Under the pieces are notes generated by a model. It did no database searches. It was given only the letters and a program-made list of their open reading frames with translations, and had not been told where the DNA came from. From Shimia sp. R9_2 (GTDB lineage Bacteria; Pseudomonadota; Alphaproteobacteria; Rhodobacterales; Rhodobacteraceae): DNA of 64,000 nucleotides. Below are positions 35,855-45,789 of this stretch, piece after piece. The translations under genes were made by a program, and so were the position numbers. The stretch spans positions 1 to 64,000 of the forward strand of contig NZ_JAGHRO010000009.1 of assembly GCF_017743735.1 (NCBI RefSeq), given 5' to 3'. The first letter of the stretch is position 1. Every line of letters begins with the position of its first letter.

Positions 35855-35892
35855 GCGTTCATTCTCCTCGCGGTGCCAAAGGCGCGTCGCTG

Positions 35893-36798
35893 TCAGACCT
35901 TGAGCAGGACCATCAGGCAGACATTTGCAAGATCATCGCCGTTGCCGATTGGGATGCGCTCGCGCAGCTTCAATGACAGTCGGTCAAAATCATGGTGTTC
36001 GACCAAGATTTCGGGCGGGTGGCGGTTGGTTGAGGTTGTATCGCGCTCTAGCGAGGGCGTGTTCACCGTCTTTACGGGCTGCATTTTGAGTTTCAGATCG
36101 TCCCAGTCTCCTTTGGCCTTGAGGCTGCCCACGGTACGTTCTTCGCGGCAGCAGCGCTCATACCAGGGCGAGTGGCAATAATCGCTGGGATCAAATGGGT
36201 CGTTGGGCGGCGCAAACATCGCCTTCCAAAGCTCGGTTTCCAGATCGCCAAGGCTGGTCTCATCGATGTATTCGACGCCGAGGTAGTCCAGCATTTCGCT
36301 CACCGGAATGCTGAAGGGCGTTTCGCCACGCTTTTCAATCTCGACGGTCTCAGTGCCGTTTGGCCCTTCCATCGAAATTTTCTTTTCGCTGGTGTGATAG
36401 AGAAAGAAGCGCGCCTCAACCTTACGCTTGTCATCATCATCGGCGCATATCACATCGAAGCTCTGCAGCTCATAAAGATCCACCAGCGGGCAGAGTTTGA
36501 GTTCGTGTTCGATGAGATTGGGCTCGTTAAACTCCAGCACTTTGAAGAGTTTCCGATAGCCTGTGTGTCCGGGGAATTTTTGCATGGCTTGCTCCAAAAA
36601 TTTGCTGAGAAGATCCTGGGCGGAATGGCCTTCGAGCGCGTTGCTGTCTTTGGACAGGTCAACTTCGGTCAGGGCGGCGAGGGCCTCGGCGATCTGTTTG
36701 TGGATTTCGGCGCGCATCTTGGATTGCATGGCATTCATGGCTGCGGCGCTGATGATCTGACCGGGTTCAAAGGTGGTGAAAGGGTCGTTGTCCAACAT
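35893..36798 (-). CDS. CIS structural protein of unknown family
   Basis: 301 residues from the ATG at 36798, after AAGGAG. The N-terminus (FEPGQIISAAAMNAMQSKMR) is helical, then a mixed domain with acidic runs (ADDDDKRKVEARFFLYH) and a Cys-rich stretch, YCHSPWYERCCREE. Its N-terminal pattern, placing a GQ-I-AA-MN element at the start, is like phage tail-fibre heads that join the baseplate. It sits between the gpI-type giant and the fibre-like protein. Function is inferred only from position. Confidence 0.5.
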   Translation of the reverse strand: MLDNDPFTTFEPGQIISAAAMNAMQSKMRAEIHKQIAEALAALTEVDLSKDSNALEGHSAQDLLSKFLEQAMQKFPGHTGYRKLFKVLEFNEPNLIEHELKLCPLVDLYELQSFDVICADDDDKRKVEARFFLYHTSEKKISMEGPNGTETVEIEKRGETPFSIPVSEMLDYLGVEYIDETSLGDLETELWKAMFAPPNDPFDPSDYCHSPWYERCCREERTVGSLKAKGDWDDLKLKMQPVKTVNTPSLERDTTSTNRHPPEILVEHHDFDRLSLKLRERIPIGNGDDLANVCLMVLLKV

Positions 36799-36812
36799 CA
36801 AAATCTCCTTTT

Positions 36813-39800
36813 CTAACAATCAATGTCTTCGGGCGGGGTGCCGTCGCGGGTGACGGTGAGGTCGATGCCCGCCGCCTTGAGGTGCTGTACGCCGCGCGGG
36901 CCGGGGCGATTGAAATCCTCAACTGTGCCGGTGAGTTCTGGACCGTTCACCCGCGCGCGGGCGTTTTCAAAGCGCGCGCCGTCAAAGGTGACGATCAGGT
37001 CGTAAATCCCCGGTGCGGTGTCACAGACCGCGATGGAAATGCGGTTGCCAAAGAGACCCGGCGCGATGGCGGACATCTCGATGAAACCGGGCAGGCCCGG
37101 ATCATTGAGGAAGGTGCGGGCGGCCTGCGTTTCGGTGCCGCCGGACAGCGCAACGGGGCGGGCGAAGGGGATGTCCGTGGCTTCAAAGCCGATGGGGATC
37201 ACATCGGCAGCGCGCGCCGTCACAAGCGTTGATGCGGAGCCTTCGGGGGCGAGCTGTGTGGTAAAGAGCTGCGGGTCAGTGGCTGGCTCGGTGACGAGGC
37301 CGGAGATGATCTCCGGTGCGTCATCTGCCAGGGCAAAGCGGTCCTGATCAAAGCGTGCGCCAAACCGTGCGGGCATGTCGAGCGGCAGGTTGATCTGCGC
37401 CCGTCCGGGCGTGTGCTGTGCCCAGCTGAGGGTGACATCGGTGGCCGTGCCGCCGTCTGCAGGGGCAAAGACCGGAGTGGATTTTGCCCGTGGGTTTTCG
37501 GCGAAACGGCAGGCGTCAAAGACGCCAACCTCAAGGCAGTCTCCGCCGGCGAAATGGCTTTCGTCAAAATCGGTGGCGTCGTAGCGGGCGGTCAGGCATT
37601 CCACAAAGACGCGCCGGTTTGTGCCCGGGGTGAGCGAGAGCGCAGCCGCTTGATCGACGGCGCGGGCAAAGACAATGGGTGTGTCCTGCGCCGTTTCATT
37701 GATACGCCGCAGCAGGGACAGTGCGCCAAACTCCGGCCCCTGATCCAGCACCACGCCGTTGAAGACTTGCGGCGTGGCCGGGGGGATCGCGGTGATCTGC
37801 AGATCATAAAGGAGGCGGATCCGGCGCGGCAGCAGGCTGTCACCTAGGCGTTTGGCCAGAATGGCCACGGGGCAGCCGAGGAATTGCGTGGCATTTCCTT
37901 CGATCTGCACCTCCAGCTCTTTATCACCGTTGGTGAGCAACAGGCTGGTGCCGGAACACTGCAACTTCCCGACAAACACCTCTTCGGGGAGCTGATCCGG
38001 CAAAGAGTGCGCGTCAGTGATCTGCACCGCTGGAGCGACATCGCGGCGGGTGATTTCGGTGAGTTCGATGACGTCAGAGCCAAAGCTGTCAGAGATCAGG
38101 ATGCCGCGCCGCCCGCTGAGGCCGGGGGCCATGAAGCGTGCAGAATCCAGCGGGACTTCCAGATGGGGCAGCAGGGGCAGGCCGTAGACGCGCGGGGTTG
38201 GGCTCAGCTTGGTGGAGACATTGAGGCCGTCTGCGCCTTCTGTGATTTCGGCGGTGTCACCGGGCAGAATGGCGCCGCGAATGCGCAAGGTGCGGCCCGT
38301 ATCTATGTCGACCAAGCCGGGGGAGTCTGTGCCTTGCGGTGCAGTGAAACGGACTGAGCCCGGGGCATCAGATGGCCCGGTGTTTTCGGCAAAGAGCGCA
38401 TCGCCGTGGTGCAGCGCGGTACCGGTTTGGGTGACCGGCTGTTGCGGGTAGTCGATCAGTTCGAAGTGGCGCAGGGGCTGCACACAAAGCGTGCTGTCTG
38501 CGGGCGCGGTCAGCAGGAGCTGGCCATCCGCGTTGAGGCTGGCGGTTTCCGGGAGCACCGCATTGATCGCTTCGGTGATTTCCTCAGGCGCGGTGGCGGC
38601 GGGGGCCTCTCCGGCAAGGTCTATGTCCAGCGGCAGGGCGTCATTCAGCGCGAGGCGCAGCACAGAGCGGTCGCTGAGGTCAACACCCTGGCGCAGGTCA
38701 ACGCTGCCGGTGATTTGACCGGCCTGCGCTGGTGTGCCGGTGGCGCTGCGCGTGGCCTCGCCAAAAAGCGCCTGAGTGGCGTCGCCGCCGGTGGCGGTCT
38801 CCACAACCAACCGGCTTGACGCGCCAAGGGAGGGGGAGGTCAGGAGCAGGTGGTCCGCGCTGATCTGCGCAATGGGTGCGCCAAGGGCTGCGTTGATGGC
38901 GGCAGCGATCTCCGCTCCGGTGGCTTGCGTTGCATCGGCGGCGGCACTGGCGCAGTCGATGTCTTGTGGCGGTGTGGCGTCAAAGCCAAGGCGCAGGAAA
39001 CGCGCGGTGCTCAGATCGATAGGGGCGGAGAGTTCGGCCAGCCCTGCGATTTGGGCGGGCTGTGCCGCCTGACCGGTATAGCTACGCTCTGGGGAGACGC
39101 CGAGAATGGCGGCGGTGGCGTCAGGCTCGGACGGGAGCAGAATGTCGAGGCGGCTGTCCGCGCCTTTGGTTGGGGCGGTGAGGAGCAGGTGGCGCCCGTC
39201 ATGGCTAGCGATGCCCGCGCCGAGCTTGAGATTGATGGCGACGACGATCTGGCCAAGGGTTGTGGCCGCGGGATCAAAACCGCGGCAGTCAATCTCCTGC
39301 GGCGTATTCCCGTCAATTGCCAGCTTCAGGTGGGCGGCAGCCGTCAGATCAATGCCGCCGGAGAGATCGTTGGTGCCGACAAAGGCCACTTGCCGCGCGG
39401 CAGATCCGGTGGCGGTTTGCGGGCCGGTGGCGAGCAACGCGGGTTGGGCATCGGTGGCCTGTGGGGGCAGAAGCGTGATCTGACTTGCGGCGCCGAGGGT
39501 GGGCGAGACCAGCTCAAGGCTGGTGCCGGAGCTGCGCGCGGTGTCTGCGCCAAGCGCTGAATTTATGGCCTCAAGGACCTCATCAAGCGTGGTGTGGCGC
39601 GGGCGCGGGCCGGCGCAGTTGATGTCAACCGCAGGGGCGCCATCCAGTTGCACACGCAGGAAGCCCCCTGCGCGCAGGTCGACGCCGCGGGAGAGATTGG
39701 CGGTGCCCTGCAAGGTGGCTGCGGCAGCGGGGGCGGATTGGGACACCGCGCTGAGGGTGCCGAGCACCGCCATGGCGGCGTCCTCTGCGATGGGCACGCG

Positions 39801-41558
39801 GGAGACAAAATTGCGCTTGAGCGTAGTGCTGATTGGGATCAACTCCAGCTGTCCGGCGCTGCCTTCAAGATGGCTGGTCAGCATGAGCCTGTTGTCGGTG
39901 ACGCTGGCCTGTGGCGCCTGCGGCTGGCTGTTGATTGCCTGCGCGAGACCTTGGGCATCCAGAGGGTCCGCTGCGGCCTCGGACAAATCAAAGGTTTGCG
40001 GCGCACGGCCATCCTGGGCGAGTTGCAACAACGGCTGCGCGGTGATGTCGATGCCTGCTGACAGGTCGAGAGCGCCCTGCAAGGTGGCGCGGGTGGCGGC
40101 CGATCCGGTGGCGATACGGTCCTCAAGACCCAAGAGGATCTTGGCGGCGTCGCCTTCTGGCAGATGGCCAATGCGCAGGCTGCCGGTGGGACCTGCCTCA
40201 TTGCTTTTGAGGATCAGGTTGCGCCCGTTGGTGGTGGCGACATCGGCGCGCAGCGCGCTGTTGATGGCTCCGATGATTTCAGGAAGCTGCGTGTTGGCCG
40301 GGTCTGATCCGGTGCATTCGATTTCTACGTCTTCTTTGGTTTCGATGCTGAGCAGGAGGCGGCTGTTTGTGCTGAGATCGACGCCTGCGGAGAGATCCGG
40401 CGTTCCGGTGATCTGCGCCGGTTGGGCGTCGCGGCCGGAGCCGACGGTGGCGATGGGGCCAAACAGCGCCAGCCGCGCGTCCTGCGCAGCGGCGGTTTGG
40501 AAGGTGATGCCGGAGGTTGCCCCGAGCGTAGGTGAGATGAGCGAGAGATATGTGCCGTCATGGCTTGCAAGGGAGAGGCCAAGACCTGAGTTGATCGCGG
40601 CGGCAATCTCCTCAAGCGAAGTGGCCTCTGCCGAAGCGCCTGCGCAGTCTATTTCAGCAAGTTGGGTGCCATCCACCAAGAGGCGGATGTAGCGGTCTGT
40701 GGACAGGTCGGCCCCGGCGGAGAGGTCGATGAGGCCGGTGAGCGCTGCGCCTGTGGCGTCGCGGCCCTCGTAGGCGCGGGGGGCCAGGCCCAAAAGCTCT
40801 GGTGCGGCATCGTCGGTGGCATCATTTAATGCAATGCGGCTTGCCGGACCTGTGCTGGGGGAGGACAGTTTCAGCCGACCCTGTGTCAGTGTGGCGATCT
40901 CTTGGCCCATGGCTGTATTGATGGCGGTAATGAGCTCTTCGGGTGTGGTGACACCAGCAAGCGCGATGGCGGCAGGCGCACCGTCGTCAATCGCGAGGTG
41001 CAGCGTGCTGGCCATCAGGGTCAGCGGATCGGAGAGGGGCGTCTGGCCGGTGATCTGCGCCGAAGTGGCGTCGCTGCCTTGAGCAAAGGCGCGGTCAAAG
41101 CCGAAGATGGCGGGGCCTGCGTCGCGGCGGCTGGCGACTTTGGTGGTGAGCAGGCCGCCGTCAGCGCGCGTCCACCACGTATCAAAGGCCGCGTCGCTGT
41201 CATCAATCTCTAGCCCGGTGAGAATGGAAGTGGCGCGCAGCAGCCCGCGCACGGTGGCGGGGCCTTCCAGAATGAGGCTGACCCAGAGTTTCAGACGTCT
41301 GCGGAACTCTTCCACATCATCGCCTTCCTGCGGGGCCAGCCCGTAGAGCGCGGCGATCCGTGGCAGATCATCAAACAGATCGCGGCCAAGGTCGGCCTGT
41401 GTGCACCAATGCGCGCGCAGGATGGCGGCGAGGGTGTTCTCCGCGCCCTGCAGCTCGGCCCCATAGGTTTCGATCAGCTTTTGCAGCGGCGAATGGGCGG
41501 GCTGAGCCGCGAAGGTGCCCGGAAGCAAATCCAAAATGCGCTGCGTTTTGGTGACCAT
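36813..41558 (-). CDS. Giant gpI-type tail protein with eight tandem repeats
   Basis: 1581 residues. Residues 1-120 resemble P2 tail protein I / Afp12-like baseplate proteins (LLPGTFAAQP start, DLPRIAALYGL and DDVEEFRRRLKLW). From about 168 to 1050 there are eight repeats of about 111 residues. Each runs through a GxxDLSxGxDLS start, an IDC/INCAG strand pair, an EIxxAIN helix, and an HDGxxLLLxSPTLGASS end. The pattern is close to the hook IN motif of flagellar FliD/FlgK. The C-terminal 530 residues are beta-rich and end DGTPPEDIDC, echoing the repeat. The start overlaps the baseplate J gene stop. Likely forms baseplate plus an extended stalk. Confidence 0.75.
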   Translation of the reverse strand: MVTKTQRILDLLPGTFAAQPAHSPLQKLIETYGAELQGAENTLAAILRAHWCTQADLGRDLFDDLPRIAALYGLAPQEGDDVEEFRRRLKLWVSLILEGPATVRGLLRATSILTGLEIDDSDAAFDTWWTRADGGLLTTKVASRRDAGPAIFGFDRAFAQGSDATSAQITGQTPLSDPLTLMASTLHLAIDDGAPAAIALAGVTTPEELITAINTAMGQEIATLTQGRLKLSSPSTGPASRIALNDATDDAAPELLGLAPRAYEGRDATGAALTGLIDLSAGADLSTDRYIRLLVDGTQLAEIDCAGASAEATSLEEIAAAINSGLGLSLASHDGTYLSLISPTLGATSGITFQTAAAQDARLALFGPIATVGSGRDAQPAQITGTPDLSAGVDLSTNSRLLLSIETKEDVEIECTGSDPANTQLPEIIGAINSALRADVATTNGRNLILKSNEAGPTGSLRIGHLPEGDAAKILLGLEDRIATGSAATRATLQGALDLSAGIDITAQPLLQLAQDGRAPQTFDLSEAAADPLDAQGLAQAINSQPQAPQASVTDNRLMLTSHLEGSAGQLELIPISTTLKRNFVSRVPIAEDAAMAVLGTLSAVSQSAPAAAATLQGTANLSRGVDLRAGGFLRVQLDGAPAVDINCAGPRPRHTTLDEVLEAINSALGADTARSSGTSLELVSPTLGAASQITLLPPQATDAQPALLATGPQTATGSAARQVAFVGTNDLSGGIDLTAAAHLKLAIDGNTPQEIDCRGFDPAATTLGQIVVAINLKLGAGIASHDGRHLLLTAPTKGADSRLDILLPSEPDATAAILGVSPERSYTGQAAQPAQIAGLAELSAPIDLSTARFLRLGFDATPPQDIDCASAAADATQATGAEIAAAINAALGAPIAQISADHLLLTSPSLGASSRLVVETATGGDATQALFGEATRSATGTPAQAGQITGSVDLRQGVDLSDRSVLRLALNDALPLDIDLAGEAPAATAPEEITEAINAVLPETASLNADGQLLLTAPADSTLCVQPLRHFELIDYPQQPVTQTGTALHHGDALFAENTGPSDAPGSVRFTAPQGTDSPGLVDIDTGRTLRIRGAILPGDTAEITEGADGLNVSTKLSPTPRVYGLPLLPHLEVPLDSARFMAPGLSGRRGILISDSFGSDVIELTEITRRDVAPAVQITDAHSLPDQLPEEVFVGKLQCSGTSLLLTNGDKELEVQIEGNATQFLGCPVAILAKRLGDSLLPRRIRLLYDLQITAIPPATPQVFNGVVLDQGPEFGALSLLRRINETAQDTPIVFARAVDQAAALSLTPGTNRRVFVECLTARYDATDFDESHFAGGDCLEVGVFDACRFAENPRAKSTPVFAPADGGTATDVTLSWAQHTPGRAQINLPLDMPARFGARFDQDRFALADDAPEIISGLVTEPATDPQLFTTQLAPEGSASTLVTARAADVIPIGFEATDIPFARPVALSGGTETQAARTFLNDPGLPGFIEMSAIAPGLFGNRISIAVCDTAPGIYDLIVTFDGARFENARARVNGPELTGTVEDFNRPGPRGVQHLKAAGIDLTVTRDGTPPEDIDC
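38410..41055 (-). repeat. Eight ~333-bp protein-coding repeats
   Basis: Eight tandem copies, about 111 codons each, within the gpI-type gene. Best-preserved words are AIN in the helix and SPTLGA near the end. They differ strongly in DNA sequence, so the expansion is old or under diversifying pressure. Confidence 0.75.
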
Positions 41559-43153
41559 CAGGACCCGGCCTCCTGCAAGGCGATGTCGGCCGCATTCATG
41601 TCGATCACGATCCAGCCCGGTTCGCCCTCGACCTCGGCCTTCACAAGGAAAGTGGCGTCTTCGATGTCTTGATCTGTGGCCGGTGCGCTGCCTTCAGCAT
41701 TCATCAGCAGGCTGCGGTCGGGTATGCGGCGTCCGGTGGGCGCGCCGGTGTCCACCTCAAAGAGCAGGGTGTTGAGTTCGGCGCGCAGGGCGGTCTCTTC
41801 TTTGGGGGCGCCGCCCGCGATGAATGCGGTGAGCGCGTCGACCACGGTTTCGCTTTGCGTTGGGGTGGCGTCGGCGCGGGCGACCTGCACGTCGACAATC
41901 TGTGCGTCCTCGAGATCCTCAACCGCTTTGATCGCTTCCAGCAGCGCGCCACCCTCAAGCGCATCGCCCGTGGTCAGCGGCTCTGCAAAGGCCTGCACGG
42001 CGGCGATGATCTCTTCGGCCACTTTGGCCTTGCCGTCAGAGGTGAGACCGCCCGCGATTTTTGCAACAATGCGCGGGGTGACAAAAACGTAGCGCGCCAC
42101 AATGGTGGCGGCGATGCCCGCGGCGCGCTGGTTGTTGACCTGTGCAGACAAGCTGGCAAAGCGCTCAGGTTCGCTTTCCACAAGCAGCGCCACGCGGCCC
42201 GGGGCGGTGCGGCGCGCGATAGGCGCGTTGGGATCCCAGTATTCTGTGAGCCTGGCAAAGCTGTCGCGCACGCTGGCGTCGAGCGCAGGCAGGGTGGCGT
42301 TGCCCAGTTTGTAGAGTTCGGCCCGCGCGCGGGCGCGCAGCTCCGCATCTGTTTCCGGAGGCGCGCCAAAGACCGTTGGCTCGGTGTTTGAGACCCGGGC
42401 GATGCCCGCAAGCGGCCGCAGCTGGGTGTCGATGTCACCGGCTGCAACCTGCCCGGTCTCGCCGGGGTGATCAACGCTGGCGCGCACCGGCACATCCATG
42501 CGCGCCTGACCGCGTTGCAGGGTGCGCTGTTGGGTGGTTTCAAAGATGACCGCGCCGTTTTGGGCTGTCAGTCTGGTGCCTGAGGCGATGGTGACATCGC
42601 CCACCACCAGCGGGTCACGAAAGAAGGCCACAAGACCGGAAGCAAAATCGCCGGTTTTGCGTTTCAGACCCAGAATGGCGACCACCTGATCCAGCGCGGC
42701 GCCTTCGGCAGAATTCACAAAGCCCGAGCGGTAAGTCTGATTGAGCTGTTCATAGAGCGTGGCGATTTCGCGCGCGACGGCCTCTGACAAAGTGCGGGCG
42801 ACGCTGCCGACATTGATGTCGGTGATCGGGGAGGAGGCGCCAATAGGGCGGTAATCCACATAAAATACGCTGCCATCCACGGGGCGCGCGCCGCCCGGAA
42901 GCCACTGCACCGCGCCCAGATCGGGCTCATAGGCAAAATCAATCCCGGCCTCAAAGGTGTGATTGGCAGTCTGATCGTCAATCTGCCCGGTCAGCATGCG
43001 GATGCCTTCGGCAGCCTGCGCCAAAGGGTAGAGATCGGATTTCACGTCAAAGATAATCGGTTCGTTGACGATGCCGCCGATGAGGCTGGTGAGGATGTCG
43101 TTGGACACCTCGCCGAAATTTCGCTGAATCAGATGGATGGTGTCAGGCGTCAT
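41558..43153 (-). CDS. Baseplate J-like protein (gp47/gpJ family)
   Basis: 531 residues with the baseplate J layout: ALDQVVAILGLKRKTGDFASGLVAF near 150-180, then SGTRLTAQNGAVIFETTQ and DVPVRASVDHPGETGQVAAGDI, and NTEPTVFGAPPETDAELRARARAEL near 250-290. It forms the baseplate wedge together with gp25- and gpI-type proteins, which are its neighbours on both sides. Start overlaps the gp25-type stop by 1 bp and stop overlaps the gpI-type start by 1 bp. Confidence 0.88.
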   Translation of the reverse strand: MTPDTIHLIQRNFGEVSNDILTSLIGGIVNEPIIFDVKSDLYPLAQAAEGIRMLTGQIDDQTANHTFEAGIDFAYEPDLGAVQWLPGGARPVDGSVFYVDYRPIGASSPITDINVGSVARTLSEAVAREIATLYEQLNQTYRSGFVNSAEGAALDQVVAILGLKRKTGDFASGLVAFFRDPLVVGDVTIASGTRLTAQNGAVIFETTQQRTLQRGQARMDVPVRASVDHPGETGQVAAGDIDTQLRPLAGIARVSNTEPTVFGAPPETDAELRARARAELYKLGNATLPALDASVRDSFARLTEYWDPNAPIARRTAPGRVALLVESEPERFASLSAQVNNQRAAGIAATIVARYVFVTPRIVAKIAGGLTSDGKAKVAEEIIAAVQAFAEPLTTGDALEGGALLEAIKAVEDLEDAQIVDVQVARADATPTQSETVVDALTAFIAGGAPKEETALRAELNTLLFEVDTGAPTGRRIPDRSLLMNAEGSAPATDQDIEDATFLVKAEVEGEPGWIVIDMNAADIALQEAGS

Positions 43154-43620
43154 CAGGTTTGCTCCGTGGAAAAGAAGAACGGCACAACAAGATTGAGCGG
43201 CGTTGCGGTTTCAACGATTTTGAGCTGCATGTCGATGTCGACGCCGCCACGGTCATCGCGGCGCTGGCGCACATCGGCGCGCAGGATTTTCTCGACCCGC
43301 GGCTCCTGATTGATGGCGCGCAGGGCGTAGAGTTTGGCGAGGTTGCGGTTGGCCTCGGTGTTGGGCTCGCCGATCAGCTTGTGCAGGCGGGAGCCATAGG
43401 TGGGATGGCCCAGCTGGCGCAGCTCGCCCTCTGAGGTGAGCATCCGCAGCAAGAGCGCCTGCGCCATGTTTTCCGGGCCAAAGACGGTTTCCAGATCGCG
43501 CTGATTGGTTTCCGGACGCACCCGTGTGGAGAGGTCGCGCCCGCGATCGCGTGTCGTCTGATCCCGCCGGTTGCGCAGCAGTAGGAGGTCTTGCCCCAAG
43601 AGAGCATTGTCCCGTGTCAT
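43153..43620 (-). CDS. GPW/gp25 family baseplate wedge protein
   Basis: 155 residues from the ATG at 43620, behind GGGAGG. Family stretches are NMAQALLLRMLTSEGELRQLGHPTYGSRLHKLIGEPN and a C-terminal strand pair IDMQLKIVETATPLNLVVPF. In T4, phages and T6SS this protein nucleates the sheath on the baseplate. The open frame extends to 43785 over the PAAR gene, but that part is not expected to be used. Confidence 0.88.
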   Translation of the reverse strand: MTRDNALLGQDLLLLRNRRDQTTRDRGRDLSTRVRPETNQRDLETVFGPENMAQALLLRMLTSEGELRQLGHPTYGSRLHKLIGEPNTEANRNLAKLYALRAINQEPRVEKILRADVRQRRDDRGGVDIDMQLKIVETATPLNLVVPFFFSTEQT

Positions 43621-43636
43621 ATCAAGCCTCCCTGTT

Positions 43637-43969
43637 TCATGGCGGCCACGTGTCGGAGATGTAAGGCGCAGCCGGTGGGCCAAGGATGGTGAGCACGCCC
43701 GGCGGAGAAGGGATGAGATCGAGCATCCGCACCAGCGCTTTGCCCGCGATGCGCACGCCGGAGCTGGCGATGGGGCCGATGACAAGCGGATAGGGCACGC
43801 CGGTCAGCGAGTTGATCATGGTGCAGAGCGACCCTGAGGTTGCGAGCGGAAGCCCTCCGGCGGTGATCAGCGGCGGGAAGATGCCGACGATCGTGCCGGT
43901 GTCCGGTGGCCCCGCAGCGCCGGGGGTCACGATGACCGCACATCCAATTGTGACCGGTGGTCCCGGCAT
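43637..43969 (-). CDS. PAAR-like spike tip protein
   Basis: 110 residues, Gly/Pro-rich, with repeated short strands (TIGCAVIVTPGAAGPPDTG, LPLATSGSLCTMINSLTGVPYP) as in PAAR-repeat proteins that sharpen the spike. Behind GGAGGAAACC. It follows the gpV-type spike gene by 9 bp, the usual order. Confidence 0.8.
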   Translation of the reverse strand: MPGPPVTIGCAVIVTPGAAGPPDTGTIVGIFPPLITAGGLPLATSGSLCTMINSLTGVPYPLVIGPIASSGVRIAGKALVRMLDLIPSPPGVLTILGPPAAPYISDTWPP

Positions 43970-43978
43970 GGTTTCCTC

Positions 43979-44779
43979 CTATGGGCTGAAGTTGGTGATG
44001 CCCTGAATGTTGACAATCCCGCCTTTCAGCGTGGTCGGGCCGCTGCCTTCGACCTGTGTGATCGTGCCTTTGAGAGAGGCCTGCACACCGGCCTCCACCT
44101 CGGTGTTGATCTGGCCTTTGATTTTCACATTGAGGCCTTCGATGGTGACGTCCTGCTGCGCCTTCAGATTCAATGCGCCAATGGCCTCCACGGTGGCGTC
44201 TCCGTCCTGATTGAGCGTGATCTTGGTGCCGCCGGTGACCACGGTGACGGTGCCGCCGGATGCGCCGGTCTGATCTATGAACAGCTCTGACGGTCCGGCA
44301 GTGGCGCGCACGGTGCCGTCGGTCACGCGGATGGTGATTTTCGGATCCATCTCGATGATCAGCTCACGCGGCGGGTTGTCCGTTTGATGATTACGGATCG
44401 CGGCCTTGATGGTCTGATCGTCGGCTTCCGCCAGCGGCAGGCGGAAGATCACCTCATCTGAGGTGTTGATCGGCGGGCGGTCCTCATCGTTGTAAAGACG
44501 GCCGGTGATGATCGGCTGGTTGATGTCGCCGCGATCAAAGGCGAGCAACACCAGATCGCCGACATTGGGGATCGCGACGGTGCCGATATGGCCGGTGGCG
44601 ACCGGCACGCGGGGCAGCTCCAACCCGGTGTTTTTGAGGCGCACATCACAGCTGTAGTTGTCGCTGTCCCCGCCATCCGCATGGGGGTGCACCGCCGTCA
44701 CAATGCCAAGCTCGGCAATGCGCAGGGTTTCCAACTCGCGGCGGATGATGGCCTGCAATGTGGAGACAGTGTCGTTCAT
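43979..44779 (-). CDS. Baseplate assembly protein V / spike (gpV-like)
   Basis: 266 residues. An OB-fold (about 25-100, GIVTAVHPHADGGDSDNYSC and GHIGTVAIPNVGDLVLLAFD) is followed by a beta-helix of repeated DGTVRATAGP, TKITLNQDGDATVE and VTIEGLNVKIKGQ strands (about 145-260). This is the architecture of phage gpV, T4 gp5 C-part and VgrG C-part. It overlaps the gpD-type gene by 4 bp. Confidence 0.88.
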   Translation of the reverse strand: MNDTVSTLQAIIRRELETLRIAELGIVTAVHPHADGGDSDNYSCDVRLKNTGLELPRVPVATGHIGTVAIPNVGDLVLLAFDRGDINQPIITGRLYNDEDRPPINTSDEVIFRLPLAEADDQTIKAAIRNHQTDNPPRELIIEMDPKITIRVTDGTVRATAGPSELFIDQTGASGGTVTVVTGGTKITLNQDGDATVEAIGALNLKAQQDVTIEGLNVKIKGQINTEVEAGVQASLKGTITQVEGSGPTTLKGGIVNIQGITNFSP

Positions 44780-45789
44780 AGGCTCAGCTCCAGCGCCTGA
44801 AAGGTAAGGTGGGTCAGAAAGCCTGTGGCCTTGGTGATCCGGTGGCGGACGCCGCGGATCTGGAAAGTGGCGTTGAGGTCAGGCTCGGGCATGGACTGCA
44901 GGCGGATCGTGTCGCCAAGGGTGATGGCCGGATTGCCAAGCACGGTGAGCTGCCCCCGGATGCGGCGGTTCTCAATGCGGCGCAGCAGAGCACTTGCTGC
45001 GCGCTGGGCGGTTTCACCCGTGCGCAGCGCGGCGTGTTCCAGAACACGTAAACTCCCGCTGGTGCCGGCGCTGCCTTTGCGCGGTTCAAAATCCTTGGTG
45101 AGCCATGCCCAGCTGTCTGCGCCCTGTGCCGCGCCGGGGCTTTCGCCCCAGGCCTCAACGCGCTCAGCAGAGGCCAGAGTGCTTTCGATCTGATAGGCGA
45201 TCACGTCTTCGCCGTAGTCCAGCGGGAAGAGTGTTTTGCCATTGCCGAAGCCTTTGAAGATCAGTGCATTTTCGGTGTCGCAATAGAGATCAAAGCCGGT
45301 CAGTTCGGAGAGGGTAACCATGTGTTGAAAGGCGCTGAGGCGGGCGTCTGCGATGTAGGTGGGGAAAATCTCGCTGGTCTCGGTGTCTGCCACTTTGACG
45401 CCTGAAGCGTTGGCTAGATCGCTGACGATATCGGCGGCGGTTTTGTCCCGGAAGCTGTGGTTTTCATTGCTGCGCGAAAGGAGGGCACCGGCGCCAAAGC
45501 CGACGATGCGGGTGTGCTCCGGGCCTGCGTCGACCTCTTCGATCTCGCCTGTCATGACACGTTCAAGGCCGGTGTCAGACCCGGCAAAGCCCAGCTCGAT
45601 CTCCGCTTTGTCGCCGCGTTTGGGAAGGCGCGTGCCAAGCTTGACGAGGGTCAGCTCAAACCGATCCACCAGCGGCGCCATAGCGCGCTGTACATCAATC
45701 TGGGTGACGGTGCTGGCGCGCGGTTCGCTGCCCATGTCGATGCGTTGATCACCTAGGGTGAGCCGGTATGTGGGGGACAAGAGGCTCAT
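44776..45789 (-). CDS. Phage late control D / VgrG-hub (gp27-like) protein
   Basis: 337 residues of the gpD/gp27 hub type. VQRAMAPLVDRFELTLVKLG near 40-60, DKTAADIVSDLANASGVKV near 115-135, and FQHMVTLSELTGFDLYCDTENALIFK near 155-180 are the family hallmark (an all-beta hub with a protease-like flap). It joins the tube to the gpV spike. With gpV separate, this is the split form of a VgrG. Confidence 0.87.
   Translation of the reverse strand: MSLLSPTYRLTLGDQRIDMGSEPRASTVTQIDVQRAMAPLVDRFELTLVKLGTRLPKRGDKAEIELGFAGSDTGLERVMTGEIEEVDAGPEHTRIVGFGAGALLSRSNENHSFRDKTAADIVSDLANASGVKVADTETSEIFPTYIADARLSAFQHMVTLSELTGFDLYCDTENALIFKGFGNGKTLFPLDYGEDVIAYQIESTLASAERVEAWGESPGAAQGADSWAWLTKDFEPRKGSAGTSGSLRVLEHAALRTGETAQRAASALLRRIENRRIRGQLTVLGNPAITLGDTIRLQSMPEPDLNATFQIRGVRHRITKATGFLTHLTFQALELSL

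Noticed and set aside
43621..43785. Upstream extension of the gp25-type frame
   Set aside because: It would overlap the PAAR gene by 149 bp; the ATG at 43620 has a strong ribosome site (GGGAGG) and matches the family start.
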